Of a DNA stretch of 64,000 nt, positions 47,040 through 60,304 are shown one piece after another. The position numbers and the translations under genes were made by a program. The notes under the pieces are model-generated. The model was not told the DNA's origin. It did no database searches and was given only the letters and a program-made list of their open reading frames with translations. The number at the start of each line of letters is the position of its first letter. Position 1 is the first letter of the stretch. Source of the stretch: Cinnamomum chago. Its lineage: Eukaryota; Streptophyta; Magnoliopsida; Laurales; Lauraceae. The stretch covers positions 31,670,501 to 31,734,500 of the forward strand of contig CP142452.1 in the NCBI GenBank assembly GCA_038049695.1. Direction: 5' to 3'.

Positions 47040-49692
47040 TAAGTTAACGATCTAACTTAAACCTACGTTTCATATGTACGGAAAATCCGGGATTCGGAAC
47101 CTCCTTCCGTCAGTTCTTGCAAGTCATGAATGACTAGGTGTCCGTGCCCGTAAAGTTTCACGGGCGACGGAGCCAGTTAGCTCATTTTGGGCGCTTGGAG
47201 GCTTATTTTCTAGGTTTAAGCTAACGTTCTAACTTTTAAACCTACGTTTCAACTGTACGGACCATTCGGAATTTACAATCTCGATCTGTCAGTTCCGACA
47301 AGTAATGAATGACTACGGACCCGTGCCCGTCAAATTTCACGGGCAACGGACCCCGTTTGCTCATTAAGGGGCCCCGGAGGCTCGTTTTCTAGATTTAAAG
47401 CTAACGTTCTAACTTAAACCTACGTTTCAACCGTACGGGAAATCCGGTAATCGAATTCTCGTTCTGTCAGTTCCTGCAAGTCGTGAATGACTAGGAGCCC
47501 GTGCCCGTCAAGTCTCCCAGGCAACAGAGCCCGTTTGCTTATTTTGGGCGCCCGGACTTTCGTTTTCTATGTTTTAAGCTAACGTTCTAACCTAAACTTA
47601 CGTTTCGACTGTACGTCCAATCCGGGATTCGGGATCTCGTGCCGTCAATTCCTGTAAGTCATGAATGACTAGGGGCCCGTGCCCGGCAAGTTTCTAGGGC
47701 AATTGAGCCCGCTTTCTCATTTTGGGCGCTTGGAGGCTCGTTTTCAAGGTTTTAAGCTAACGTTCTAACCTAAACCTAGCTTCCAACTGTGCGGGCAATC
47801 CGGGATTCGGAATCTCATTCCGTCAGTTCCTATGAGCCATGAATGACTAGGGTCCCGTGCCCGTCAAGTTTCACGGTCAACAGATCCCATTTGGTCATTT
47901 TGTGCTCCCGGAGGCTCGTTTTCTAGGTTTTAAGATAACGTTTTAACTTCAACCAACGTCCCAACTGTACGGGCAATCCGAGATTCGGAATCTTGTTCCG
48001 TCAACTCCAGTAAGTCATTTATAACTAGGGGCCCGTGCCCGTCAAGTTTCGAGGGCAACGGAGCCCGTTTTCTCATTTTGGGCGCTCGTAGGCACGTTTT
48101 ATAGGGTTTAAGCTAATGTTCTAACCTAAACCTACGTTTCAACTATACGGGCAATCCGGGATTTAGAATCTCGTTCTGTCAGTTCTTACAAGTCATGAAT
48201 GAGTAGGGGCCCGTGGCTGTCAAGTATCACGGGCAACGGACCCCGTTTGCTGATTTTGTGCGCCCGGAGGTTCGTTTTCTAGGTTTTAAGCTAACGTTCT
48301 AACTTAAATCTACGTTCTAACTATACGGGCAATCCGGGACTCGTAATCTCGTTCCGTCAGTTCCTGTAAGTAATGAATCACTAGAGGCCCGTTTCGCCGA
48401 GTTTCAGGGGCAACGGAGCCCGTTTGCTCATTTTGGGCTCATGGAAGTTTGTTTTCTAGGTTTTAAGTTAACGATCTAACTTAAACCTACGTTTCATATG
48501 TACGGAAAATCCGGGATTCCGAACCTCGTTCCGTCAGTTCTTGCAAGTCATGAATGACTAGGTGTCCGTGCCCGTAAAGTTTCACGGGCGACGGAGCCAG
48601 TTAGCTCGTTTTTGGGGCTTGGAGGCTTATTTTCTAGGTTTAAGCTAACGTTCTAACTTTTAAACCTACGTTTCAACTGTACGGACCATCCGGAATTTAC
48701 AATCTCGATCTGTCAGTTCCGACAAGTAATGAATGACTACGGACCCGTGCCCGTCAAATTTCACGGGCAACGGACCCCGTTTGCTCATTAAGGGGCCCCG
48801 GAGGCTCGTTTTCTAGATTTAAAGCTAACGTTCTAACTTAAACCTACGTTTCAACCGTACGGGAAATCCGGTAATCGAATTCTCGTTCTGTCAGTTCCTG
48901 CAAGTCGTGAATGACTAGGAGCCCGTGCCCGTCAAGTCTCCCAGGCAACGGAGCCCGTTTGCTTATTTTGGGCGCCCGGACTTTCGTTTTCTATGTTTTA
49001 AGCTAACGTTCTAACTTAAACTTACGTTTCGACTGTACGTGCAATCCGGGATTCGGAATCTCGTTGCGTCAATTCCTGTAAGTCATTAATGACTACGGGC
49101 CCGTGCCCGGCAAGTTTCTAGGGAAATGGAGCCCGCTTTCTCATTTTGGGCGCTCGGAGGAAAAATTTTCTAGGTTTTAAGCTAACGTTCTAACCTAAAC
49201 CTAGCATCCAACTGTGCGGGCAATCCGAGATTCGGAATCTCGTTCCGTCAGTTCCTGTGAGCCATGAATCACTAGGGTCCCATTCCCGTCAAGTTTCGAG
49301 GGCAACGGAGCCCGTTTTCTCAGTTTTGGCGCTCGGAGGCTCGTTTTCTAGGTTTTAAGCTAATGTTCTAACCTAAACCTACGTTTCAACTGTACGGGCA
49401 ATCCGGGATTTAGAATCTCGTTCTGTCAGTTCTTACAAGTCATGAATGAGTAGGGGCCCGTGGCCGTCAAGTATCACGGGCAACGGACCCCGTTTCCTGA
49501 TTTTGTGCGCCCGGATGCTCGTTTTCTAGGTTTTAAGCTAACGTTCTAACTGTACGGGCAATCCGGGACTCGTAATCTCGTTCCGTCAGTTCCTGCAAGT
49601 CATGAATGACTAGATGCCCGTTTCGCCGAGTTTTAGGGGCAACGGAGCCCGTTTGCTCATTTTGGGCTCATGGAGGTTTGTTTTCTAGGTTT
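47040..49692 (+). repeat. HOR unit 14 (2653 bp)
   Basis: T at 47266 (CCATTCGG), exactly 5306 bp from the same change in unit 12. Confidence 0.95.
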
Positions 49693-52345
49693 TAAGTTAA
49701 CGATCTAACTTAAACCTACGTTTCATATGTACGGAAAATCCGGGATTCGGAACCTCCTTCCGTCAGTTCTTGCAAGTCATGAATGACTAGGTGTCCGTGC
49801 CCGTAAAGTTTCACGGGCGACGGAGCCAGTTAGCTCATTTTGGGCGCTTGGAGGCTTATTTTCTAGGTTTAAGCTAACGTTCTAACTTTTAAACCTACGT
49901 TTCAACTGTACGGACCATCCGGAATTTACAATCTCGATCTGTCAGTTCCGACAAGTAATGAATGACTACGGACCCGTGCCCGTCAAATTTCACGGGCAAC
50001 GGACCCCGTTTGCTCATTAAGGGGCCCCGGAGGCTCGTTTTCTAGATTTAAAGCTAACGTTCTAACTTAAACCTACGTTTCAACCGTACGGGAAATCCGG
50101 TAATCGAATTCTCGTTCTGTCAGTTCCTGCAAGTCGTGAATGACTAGGAGCCCGTGCCCGTCAAGTCTCCCAGGCAACAGAGCCCGTTTGCTTATTTTGG
50201 GCGCCCGGACTTTCGTTTTCTATGTTTTAAGCTAACGTTCTAACCTAAACTTACGTTTCGACTGTACGTCCAATCCGGGATTCGGGATCTCGTGCCGTCA
50301 ATTCCTGTAAGTCATGAATGACTAGGGGCCCGTGCCCGGCAAGTTTCTAGGGCAATTGAGCCCGCTTTCTCATTTTGGGCGCTTGGAGGCTCGTTTTCAA
50401 GGTTTTAAGCTAACGTTCTAACCTAAACCTAGCTTCCAACTGTGCGGGCAATCCGGGATTCGGAATCTCATTCCGTCAGTTCCTATGAGCCATGAATGAC
50501 TAGGGTCCCGTGCCCGTCAAGTTTCACGGTCAACAGATCCCATTTGGTCATTTTGTGCTCCCGGAGGCTCGTTTTCTAGGTTTTAAGATAACGTTTTAAC
50601 TTCAACCAACGTCCCAACTGTACGGGCAATCCGAGATTCGGAATCTTGTTCCGTCAACTCCAGTAAGTCATTTATAACTAGGGGCCCGTGCCCGTCAAGT
50701 TTCGAGGGCAACGGAGCCCGTTTTCTCATTTTGGGCGCTCGTAGGCACGTTTTATAGGGTTTAAGCTAATGTTCTAACCTAAACCTACGTTTCAACTATA
50801 CGGGCAATCCGGGATTTAGAATCTCGTTCTGTCAGTTCTTACAAGTCATGAATGAGTAGGGGCCCGTGGCTGTCAAGTATCACGGGCAACGGACCCCGTT
50901 TGCTGATTTTGTGCGCCCGGAGGTTCGTTTTCTAGGTTTTAAGCTAACGTTCTAACTTAAATCTACGTTCTAACTATACGGGCAATCCGGGACTCGTAAT
51001 CTCGTTCCGTCAGTTCCTGTAAGTAATGAATCACTAGAGGCCCGTTTCGCCGAGTTTCAGGGGCAACGGAGCCCGTTTGCTCATTTTGGGCTCATGGAAG
51101 TTTGTTTTCTAGGTTTTAAGTTAACGATCTAACTTAAACCTACGTTTCATATGTACGGAAAATCCGGGATTCCGAACCTCGTTCCGTCAGTTCTTGCAAG
51201 TCATGAATGACTAGGTGTCCGTGCCCGTAAAGTTTCACGGGCGACGGAGCCAGTTAGCTCGTTTTTGGGGCTTGGAGGCTTATTTTCTAGGTTTAAGCTA
51301 ACGTTCTAACTTTTAAACCTACGTTTCAACTGTACGGACCATCCGGAATTTACAATCTCGATCTGTCAGTTCCGACAAGTAATGAATGACTACGGACCCG
51401 TGCCCGTCAAATTTCACGGGCAACGGACCCCGTTTGCTCATTAAGGGGCCCCGGAGGCTCGTTTTCTAGATTTAAAGCTAACGTTCTAACTTAAACCTAC
51501 GTTTCAACCGTACGGGAAATCCGGTAATCGAATTCTCGTTCTGTCAGTTCCTGCAAGTCGTGAATGACTAGGAGCCCGTGCCCGTCAAGTCTCCCAGGCA
51601 ACGGAGCCCGTTTGCTTATTTTGGGCGCCCGGACTTTCGTTTTCTATGTTTTAAGCTAACGTTCTAACTTAAACTTACGTTTCGACTGTACGTGCAATCC
51701 GGGATTCGGAATCTCGTTGCGTCAATTCCTGTAAGTCATTAATGACTACGGGCCCGTGCCCGGCAAGTTTCTAGGGAAATGGAGCCCGCTTTCTCATTTT
51801 GGGCGCTCGGAGGAAAAATTTTCTAGGTTTTAAGCTAACGTTCTAACCTAAACCTAGCATCCAACTGTGCGGGCAATCCGAGATTCGGAATCTCGTTCCG
51901 TCAGTTCCTGTGAGCCATGAATCACTAGGGTCCCATTCCCGTCAAGTTTCGAGGGCAACGGAGCCCGTTTTCTCAGTTTTGGCGCTCGGAGGCTCGTTTT
52001 CTAGGTTTTAAGCTAATGTTCTAACCTAAACCTACGTTTCAACTGTACGGGCAATCCGGGATTTAGAATCTCGTTCTGTCAGTTCTTACAAGTCATGAAT
52101 GAGTAGGGGCCCGTGGCCGTCAAGTATCACGGGCAACGGACCCCGTTTCCTGATTTTGTGCGCCCGGATGCTCGTTTTCTAGGTTTTAAGCTAACGTTCT
52201 AACTGTACGGGCAATCCGGGACTCGTAATCTCGTTCCGTCAGTTCCTGCAAGTCATGAATGACTAGATGCCCGTTTCGCCGAGTTTTAGGGGCAACGGAG
52301 CCCGTTTGCTCATTTTGGGCTCATGGAGGTTTGTTTTCTAGGTTT
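49693..52345 (+). repeat. HOR unit 15 (2653 bp)
   Basis: Right-cohort consensus. No private change noticed. Confidence 0.95.
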
Positions 52346-54998
52346 TAAGTTAACGATCTAACTTAAACCTACGTTTCATATGTACGGAAAATCCGGGATT
52401 CGGAACCTCCTTCCGTCAGTTCTTGCAAGTCATGAATGACTAGGTGTCCGTGCCCGTAAAGTTTCACGGGCGACGGAGCCAGTTAGCTCATTTTGGGCGC
52501 TTGGAGGCTTATTTTCTAGGTTTAAGCTAACGTTCTAACTTTTAAACCTACGTTTCAACTGTACGGACCATCCGGAATTTACAATCTCGATCTGTCAGTT
52601 CCGACAAGTAATGAATGACTACGGACCCGTGCCCGTCAAATTTCACGGGCAACGGACCCCGTTTGCTCATTAAGGGGCCCCGGAGGCTCGTTTTCTAGAT
52701 TTAAAGCTAACGTTCTAACTTAAACCTACGTTTCAACCGTACGGGAAATCCGGTAATCGAATTCTCGTTCTGTCAGTTCCTGCAAGTCGTGAATGACTAG
52801 GAGCCCGTGCCCGTCAAGTCTCCCAGGCAACAGAGCCCGTTTGCTTATTTTGGGCGCCCGGACTTTCGTTTTCTATGTTTTAAGCTAACGTTCTAACCTA
52901 AACTTACGTTTCGACTGTACGTCCAATCCGGGATTCGGGATCTCGTGCCGTCAATTCCTGTAAGTCATGAATGACTAGGGGCCCGTGCCCGGCAAGTTTC
53001 TAGGGCAATTGAGCCCGCTTTCTCATTTTGGGCGCTTGGAGGCTCGTTTTCAAGGTTTTAAGCTAACGTTCTAACCTAAACCTAGCTTCCAACTGTGCGG
53101 GCAATCCGGGATTCGGAATCTCATTCCGTCAGTTCCTATGAGCCATGAATGACTAGGGTCCCGTGCCCGTCAAGTTTCACGGTCAACAGATCCCATTTGG
53201 TCATTTTGTGCTCCCGGAGGCTCGTTTTCTAGGTTTTAAGATAACGTTTTAACTTCAACCAACGTCCCAACTGTACGGGCAATCCGAGATTCGGAATCTT
53301 GTTCCGTCAACTCCAGTAAGTCATTTATAACTAGGGACCCGTGCCCGTCAAGTTTCGAGGGCAACGGAGCCCGTTTTCTCATTTTGGGCGCTCGTAGGCA
53401 CGTTTTATAGGGTTTAAGCTAATGTTCTAACCTAAACCTACGTTTCAACTATACGGGCAATCCGGGATTTAGAATCTCGTTCTGTCAGTTCTTACAAGTC
53501 ATGAATGAGTAGGGGCCCGTGGCTGTCAAGTATCACGGGCAACGGACCCCGTTTGCTGATTTTGTGCGCCCGGAGGTTCGTTTTCTAGGTTTTAAGCTAA
53601 CGTTCTAACTTAAATCTACGTTCTAACTATACGGGCAATCCGGGACTCGTAATCTCGTTCCGTCAGTTCCTGTAAGTAATGAATCACTAGAGGCCCGTTT
53701 CGCCGAGTTTCAGGGGCAACGGAGCCCGTTTGCTCATTTTGGGCTCATGGAAGTTTGTTTTCTAGGTTTTAAGTTAACGATCTAACTTAAACCTACGTTT
53801 CATATGTACGGAAAATCCGGGATTCCGAACCTCGTTCCGTCAGTTCTTGCAAGTCATGAATGACTAGGTGTCCGTGCCCGTAAAGTTTCACGGGCGACGG
53901 AGCCAGTTAGCTCGTTTTTGGGGCTTGGAGGCTTATTTTCTAGGTTTAAGCTAACGTTCTAACTTTTAAACCTACGTTTCAACTGTACGGACCATCCGGA
54001 ATTTACAATCTCGATCTGTCAGTTCCGACAAGTAATGAATGACTACGGACCCGTGCCCGTCAAATTTCACGGGCAACGGACCCCGTTTGCTCATTAAGGG
54101 GCCCCGGAGGCTCGTTTTCTAGATTTAAAGCTAACGTTCTAACTTAAACCTACGTTTCAACCGTACGGGAAATCCGGTAATCGAATTCTCGTTCTGTCAG
54201 TTCCTGCAAGTCGTGAATGACTAGGAGCCCGTGCCCGTCAAGTCTCCCAGGCAACGGAGCCCGTTTGCTTATTTTGGGCGCCCGGACTTTCGTTTTCTAT
54301 GTTTTAAGCTAACGTTCTAACTTAAACTTACGTTTCGACTGTACGTGCAATCCGGGATTCGGAATCTCGTTGCGTCAATTCCTGTAAGTCATTAATGACT
54401 ACGGGCCCGTGCCCGGCAAGTTTCTAGGGAAATGGAGCCCGCTTTCTCATTTTGGGCGCTCGGAGGAAAAATTTTCTAGGTTTTAAGCTAACGTTCTAAC
54501 CTAAACCTAGCATCCAACTGTGCGGGCAATCCGAGATTCGGAATCTCGTTCCGTCAGTTCCTGTGAGCCATGAATCACTAGGGTCCCATTCCCGTCAAGT
54601 TTCGAGGGCAACGGAGCCCGTTTTCTCAGTTTTGGCGCTCGGAGGCTCGTTTTCTAGGTTTTAAGCTAATGTTCTAACCTAAACCTACGTTTCAACTGTA
54701 CGGGCAATCCGGGATTTAGAATCTCGTTCTGTCAGTTCTTACAAGTCATGAATGAGTAGGGGCCCGTGGCCGTCAAGTATCACGGGCAACGGACCCCGTT
54801 TCCTGATTTTGTGCGCCCGGATGCTCGTTTTCTAGGTTTTAAGCTAACGTTCTAACTGTACGGGCAATCCGGGACTCGTAATCTCGTTCCGTCAGTTCCT
54901 GCAAGTCATGAATGACTAGATGCCCGTTTCGCCGAGTTTTAGGGGCAACGGAGCCCGTTTGCTCATTTTGGGCTCATGGAGGTTTGTTTTCTAGGTTT
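52346..54998 (+). repeat. HOR unit 16 (2653 bp)
   Basis: A at 53337 in B6 (CTAGGGACCC), shared only with the next unit. Confidence 0.95.
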
Positions 54999-57651
54999 TA
55001 AGTTAACGATCTAACTTAAACCTACGTTTCATATGTACGGAAAATCCGGGATTCGGAACCTCCTTCCGTCAGTTCTTGCAAGTCATGAATGACTAGGTGT
55101 CCGTGCCCGTAAAGTTTCACGGGCGACGGAGCCAGTTAGCTCATTTTGGGCGCTTGGAGGCTTATTTTCTAGGTTTAAGCTAACGTTCTAACTTTTAAAC
55201 CTACGTTTCAACTGTACGGACCATCCGGAATTTACAATCTCGATCTGTCAGTTCCGACAAGTAATGAATGACTACGGACCCGTGCCCGTCAAATTTCACG
55301 GGCAACGGACCCCGTTTGCTCATTAAGGGGCCCCGGAGGCTCGTTTTCTAGATTTAAAGCTAACGTTCTAACTTAAACCTACGTTTCAACCGTACGGGAA
55401 ATCCGGTAATCGAATTCTCGTTCTGTCAGTTCCTGCAAGTCGTGAATGACTAGGAGCCCGTGCCCGTCAAGTCTCCCAGGCAACAGAGCCCGTTTGCTTA
55501 TTTTGGGCGCCCGGACTTTCGTTTTCTATGTTTTAAGCTAACGTTCTAACCTAAACTTACGTTTCGACTGTACGTCCAATCCGGGATTCGGGATCTCGTG
55601 CCGTCAATTCCTGTAAGTCATGAATGACTAGGGGCCCGTGCCCGGCAAGTTTCTAGGGCAATTGAGCCCGCTTTCTCATTTTGGGCGCTTGGAGGCTCAT
55701 TTTCAAGGTTTTAAGCTAACGTTCTAACCTAAACCTAGCTTCCAACTGTGCGGGCAATCCGGGATTCGGAATCTCATTCCGTCAGTTCCTATGAGCCATG
55801 AATGACTAGGGTCCCGTGCCCGTCAAGTTTCACGGTCAACAGATCCCATTTGGTCATTTTGTGCTCCCGGAGGCTCGTTTTCTAGGTTTTAAGATAACGT
55901 TTTAACTTCAACCAACGTCCCAACTGTACGGGCAATCCGAGATTCGGAATCTTGTTCCGTCAACTCCAGTAAGTCATTTATAACTAGGGACCCGTGCCCG
56001 TCAAGTTTCGAGGGCAACGGAGCCCGTTTTCTCATTTTGGGCGCTCGTAGGCACGTTTTATAGGGTTTAAGCTAATGTTCTAACCTAAACCTACGTTTCA
56101 ACTATACGGGCAATCCGGGATTTAGAATCTCGTTCTGTCAGTTCTTACAAGTCATGAATGAGTAGGGGCCCGTGGCTGTCAAGTATCACGGGCAACGGAC
56201 CCCGTTTGCTGATTTTGTGCGCCCGGAGGTTCGTTTTCTAGGTTTTAAGCTAACGTTCTAACTTAAATCTACGTTCTAACTATACGGGCAATCCGGGACT
56301 CGTAATCTCGTTCCGTCAGTTCCTGTAAGTAATGAATCACTAGAGGCCCGTTTCGCCGAGTTTCAGGGGCAACGGAGCCCGTTTGCTCATTTTGGGCTCA
56401 TGGAAGTTTGTTTTCTAGGTTTTAAGTTAACGATCTAACTTAAACCTACGTTTCATATGTACGGAAAATCCGGGATTCCGAACCTCGTTCCGTCAGTTCT
56501 TGCAAGTCATGAATGACTAGGTGTCCGTGCCCGTAAAGTTTCACGGGCGACGGAGCCAGTTAGCTCGTTTTTGGGGCTTGGAGGCTTATTTTCTAGGTTT
56601 AAGCTAACGTTCTAACTTTTAAACCTACGTTTCAACTGTACGGACCATCCGGAATTTACAATCTCGATCTGTCAGTTCCGACAAGTAATGAATGACTACG
56701 GACCCGTGCCCGTCAAATTTCACGGGCAACGGACCCCGTTTGCTCATTAAGGGGCCCCGGAGGCTCGTTTTCTAGATTTAAAGCTAACGTTCTAACTTAA
56801 ACCTACGTTTCAACCGTACGGGAAATCCGGTAATCGAATTCTCGTTCTGTCAGTTCCTGCAAGTCGTGAATGACTAGGAGCCCGTGCCCGTCAAGTCTCC
56901 CAGGCAACGGAGCCCGTTTGCTTATTTTGGGCGCCCGGACTTTCGTTTTCTATGTTTTAAGCTAACGTTCTAACTTAAACTTACGTTTCGACTGTACGTG
57001 CAATCCGGGATTCGGAATCTCGTTGCGTCAATTCCTGTAAGTCATTAATGACTACGGGCCCGTGCCCGGCAAGTTTCTAGGGAAATGGAGCCCGCTTTCT
57101 CATTTTGGGCGCTCGGAGGAAAAATTTTCTAGGTTTTAAGCTAACGTTCTAACCTAAACCTAGCATCCAACTGTGCGGGCAATCCGAGATTCGGAATCTC
57201 GTTCCGTCAGTTCCTGTGAGCCATGAATCACTAGGGTCCCATTCCCGTCAAGTTTCGAGGGCAACGGAGCCCGTTTTCTCAGTTTTGGCGCTCGGAGGCT
57301 CGTTTTCTAGGTTTTAAGCTAATGTTCTAACCTAAACCTACGTTTCAACTGTACGGGCAATCCGGGATTTAGAATCTCGTTCTGTCAGTTCTTACAAGTC
57401 ATGAATGAGTAGGGGCCCGTGGCCGTCAAGTATCACGGGCAACGGACCCCGTTTCCTGATTTTGTGCGCCCGGATGCTCGTTTTCTAGGTTTTAAGCTAA
57501 CGTTCTAACTGTACGGGCAATCCGGGACTCGTAATCTCGTTCCGTCAGTTCCTGCAAGTCATGAATGACTAGATGCCCGTTTCGCCGAGTTTTAGGGGCA
57601 ACGGAGCCCGTTTGCTCATTTTGGGCTCATGGAGGTTTGTTTTCTAGGTTT
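54999..57651 (+). repeat. HOR unit 17 (2653 bp)
   Basis: Shares the B6 change with unit 16 (A at 55990, +2653). Private G to A at 55699. Confidence 0.95.
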
Positions 57652-60304
57652 TAAGTTAACGATCTAACTTAAACCTACGTTTCATATGTACGGAAAATCC
57701 GGGATTCGGAACCTCCTTCCGTCAGTTCTTGCAAGTCATGAATGACTAGGTGTCCGTGCCCGTAAAGTTTCACGGGCGACGGAGCCAGTTAGCTCATTTT
57801 GGGCGCTTGGAGGCTTATTTTCTAGGTTTAAGCTAACGTTCTAACTTTTAAACCTACGTTTCAACTGTACGGACCATCCGGAATTTACAATCTCGATCTG
57901 TCAGTTCCGACAAGTAATGAATGACTACGGACCCGTGCCCGTCAAATTTCACGGGCAACGGACCCCGTTTGCTCATTAAGGGGCCCCGGAGGCTCGTTTT
58001 CTAGATTTAAAGCTAACGTTCTAACTTAAACCTACGTTTCAACCGTACGGGAAATCCGGTAATCGAATTCTCGTTCTGTCAGTTCCTGCAAGTCGTGAAT
58101 GACTAGGAGCCCGTGCCCGTCAAGTCTCCCAGGCAACAGAGCCCGTTTGCTTATTTTGGGCGCCCGGACTTTCGTTTTCTATGTTTTAAGCTAACGTTCT
58201 AACCTAAACTTACGTTTCGACTGTACGTCCAATCCGGGATTCGGGATCTCGTGCCGTCAATTCCTGTAAGTCATGAATGACTAGGGGCCCGTGCCCGGCA
58301 AGTTTCTAGGGCAATTGAGCCCGCTTTCTCATTTTGGGCGCTTGGAGGCTCGTTTTCAAGGTTTTAAGCTAACGTTCTAACCTAAACCTAGCTTCCAACT
58401 GTGCGGGCAATCCGGGATTCGGAATCTCATTCCGTCAGTTCCTATGAGCCATGAATGACTAGGGTCCCGTGCCCGTCAAGTTTCACGGTCAACAGATCCC
58501 ATTTGGTCATTTTGTGCTCCCGGAGGCTCGTTTTCTAGGTTTTAAGATAACGTTTTAACTTCAACCAACGTCCCAACTGTACGGGCAATCCGAGATTCGG
58601 AATCTTGTTCCGTCAACTCCAGTAAGTCATTTATAACTAGGGGCCCGTGCCCGTCAAGTTTCGAGGGCAACGGAGCCCGTTTTCTCATTTTGGGCGCTCG
58701 TAGGCACGTTTTATAGGGTTTAAGCTAATGTTCTAACCTAAACCTACGTTTCAACTATACGGGCAATCCGGGATTTAGAATCTCGTTCTGTCAGTTCTTA
58801 CAAGTCATGAATGAGTAGGGGCCCGTGGCTGTCAAGTATCACGGGCAACGGACCCCGTTTGCTGATTTTGTGCGCCCGGAGGTTCGTTTTCTAGGTTTTA
58901 AGCTAACGTTCTAACTTAAATCTACGTTCTAACTATACGGGCAATCCGGGACTCGTAATCTCGTTCCGTCAGTTCCTGTAAGTAATGAATGACTAGAGGC
59001 CCGTTTCGCCGAGTTTCAGGGGCAACGGAGCCCGTTTGCTCATTTTGGGCTCATGGAAGTTTGTTTTCTAGGTTTTAAGTTAACGATCTAACTTAAACCT
59101 ACGTTTCATATGTACGGAAAATCCGGGATTCCGAACCTCGTTCCGTCAGTTCTTGCAAGTCATGAATGACTAGGTGTCCGTGCCCGTAAAGTTTCACGGG
59201 CGACGGAGCCAGTTAGCTCGTTTTTGGGGCTTGGAGGCTTATTTTCTAGGTTTAAGCTAACATTCTAACTTTTAAACCTACGTTTCAACTGTACGGACCA
59301 TCCGGAATTTACAATCTCGATCTGTCAGTTCCGACAAGTAATGAATGACTACGGACCCGTGCCCGTCAAATTTCACGGGCAACGGACCCCGTTTGCTCAT
59401 TAAGGGGCCCCGGAGGCTCGTTTTCTAGATTTAAAGCTAACGTTCTAACTTAAACCTACGTTTCAACCGTACGGGAAATCCGGTAATCGAATTCTCGTTC
59501 TGTCAGTTCCTGCAAGTCGTGAATGACTAGGAGCCCGTGCCCGTCAAGTCTCCCAGGCAACGGAGCCCGTTTGCTTATTTTGGGCGCCCGGACTTTCGTT
59601 TTCTATGTTTTAAGCTAACGTTCTAACTTAAACTTACGTTTCGACTGTACGTGCAATCCGGGATTCGGAATCTCGTTGCGTCAATTCCTGTAAGTCATTA
59701 ATGACTACGGGCCCGTGCCCGGCAAGTTTCTAGGGAAATGGAGCCCGCTTTCTCATTTTGGGCGCTCGGAGGAAAAATTTTCTAGGTTTTAAGCTAACGT
59801 TCTAACCTAAACCTAGCATCCAACTGTGCGGGCAATCCGAGATTCGGAATCTCGTTCCGTCAGTTCCTGTGAGCCATGAATCACTAGGGTCCCATTCCCG
59901 TCAAGTTTCGAGGGCAACGGAGCCCGTTTTCTCAGTTTTGGCGCTCGGAGGCTCGTTTTCTAGGTTTTAAGCTAATGTTCTAACCTAAACCTACGTTTCA
60001 ACTGTACGGGCAATCCGGGATTTAGAATCTCGTTCTGTCAGTTCTTACAAGTCATGAATGAGTAGGGGCCCGTGGCCGTCAAGTATCACGGGCAACGGAC
60101 CCCGTTTCCTGATTTTGTGCGCCCGGATGCTCGTTTTCTAGGTTTTAAGCTAACGTTCTAACTGTACGGGCAATCCGGGACTCGTAATCTCGTTCCGTCA
60201 GTTCCTGCAAGTCATGAATGACTAGATGCCCGTTTCGCCGAGTTTTAGGGGCAACGGAGCCCGTTTGCTCATTTTGGGCTCATGGAGGTTTGTTTTCTAG
60301 GTTT
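57652..60304 (+). repeat. HOR unit 18 (2653 bp)
   Basis: B8 marker is G at 58991, the left-cohort state, inside an otherwise right-cohort region. Private G to A at 59262 at the start of A2. Confidence 0.95.
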
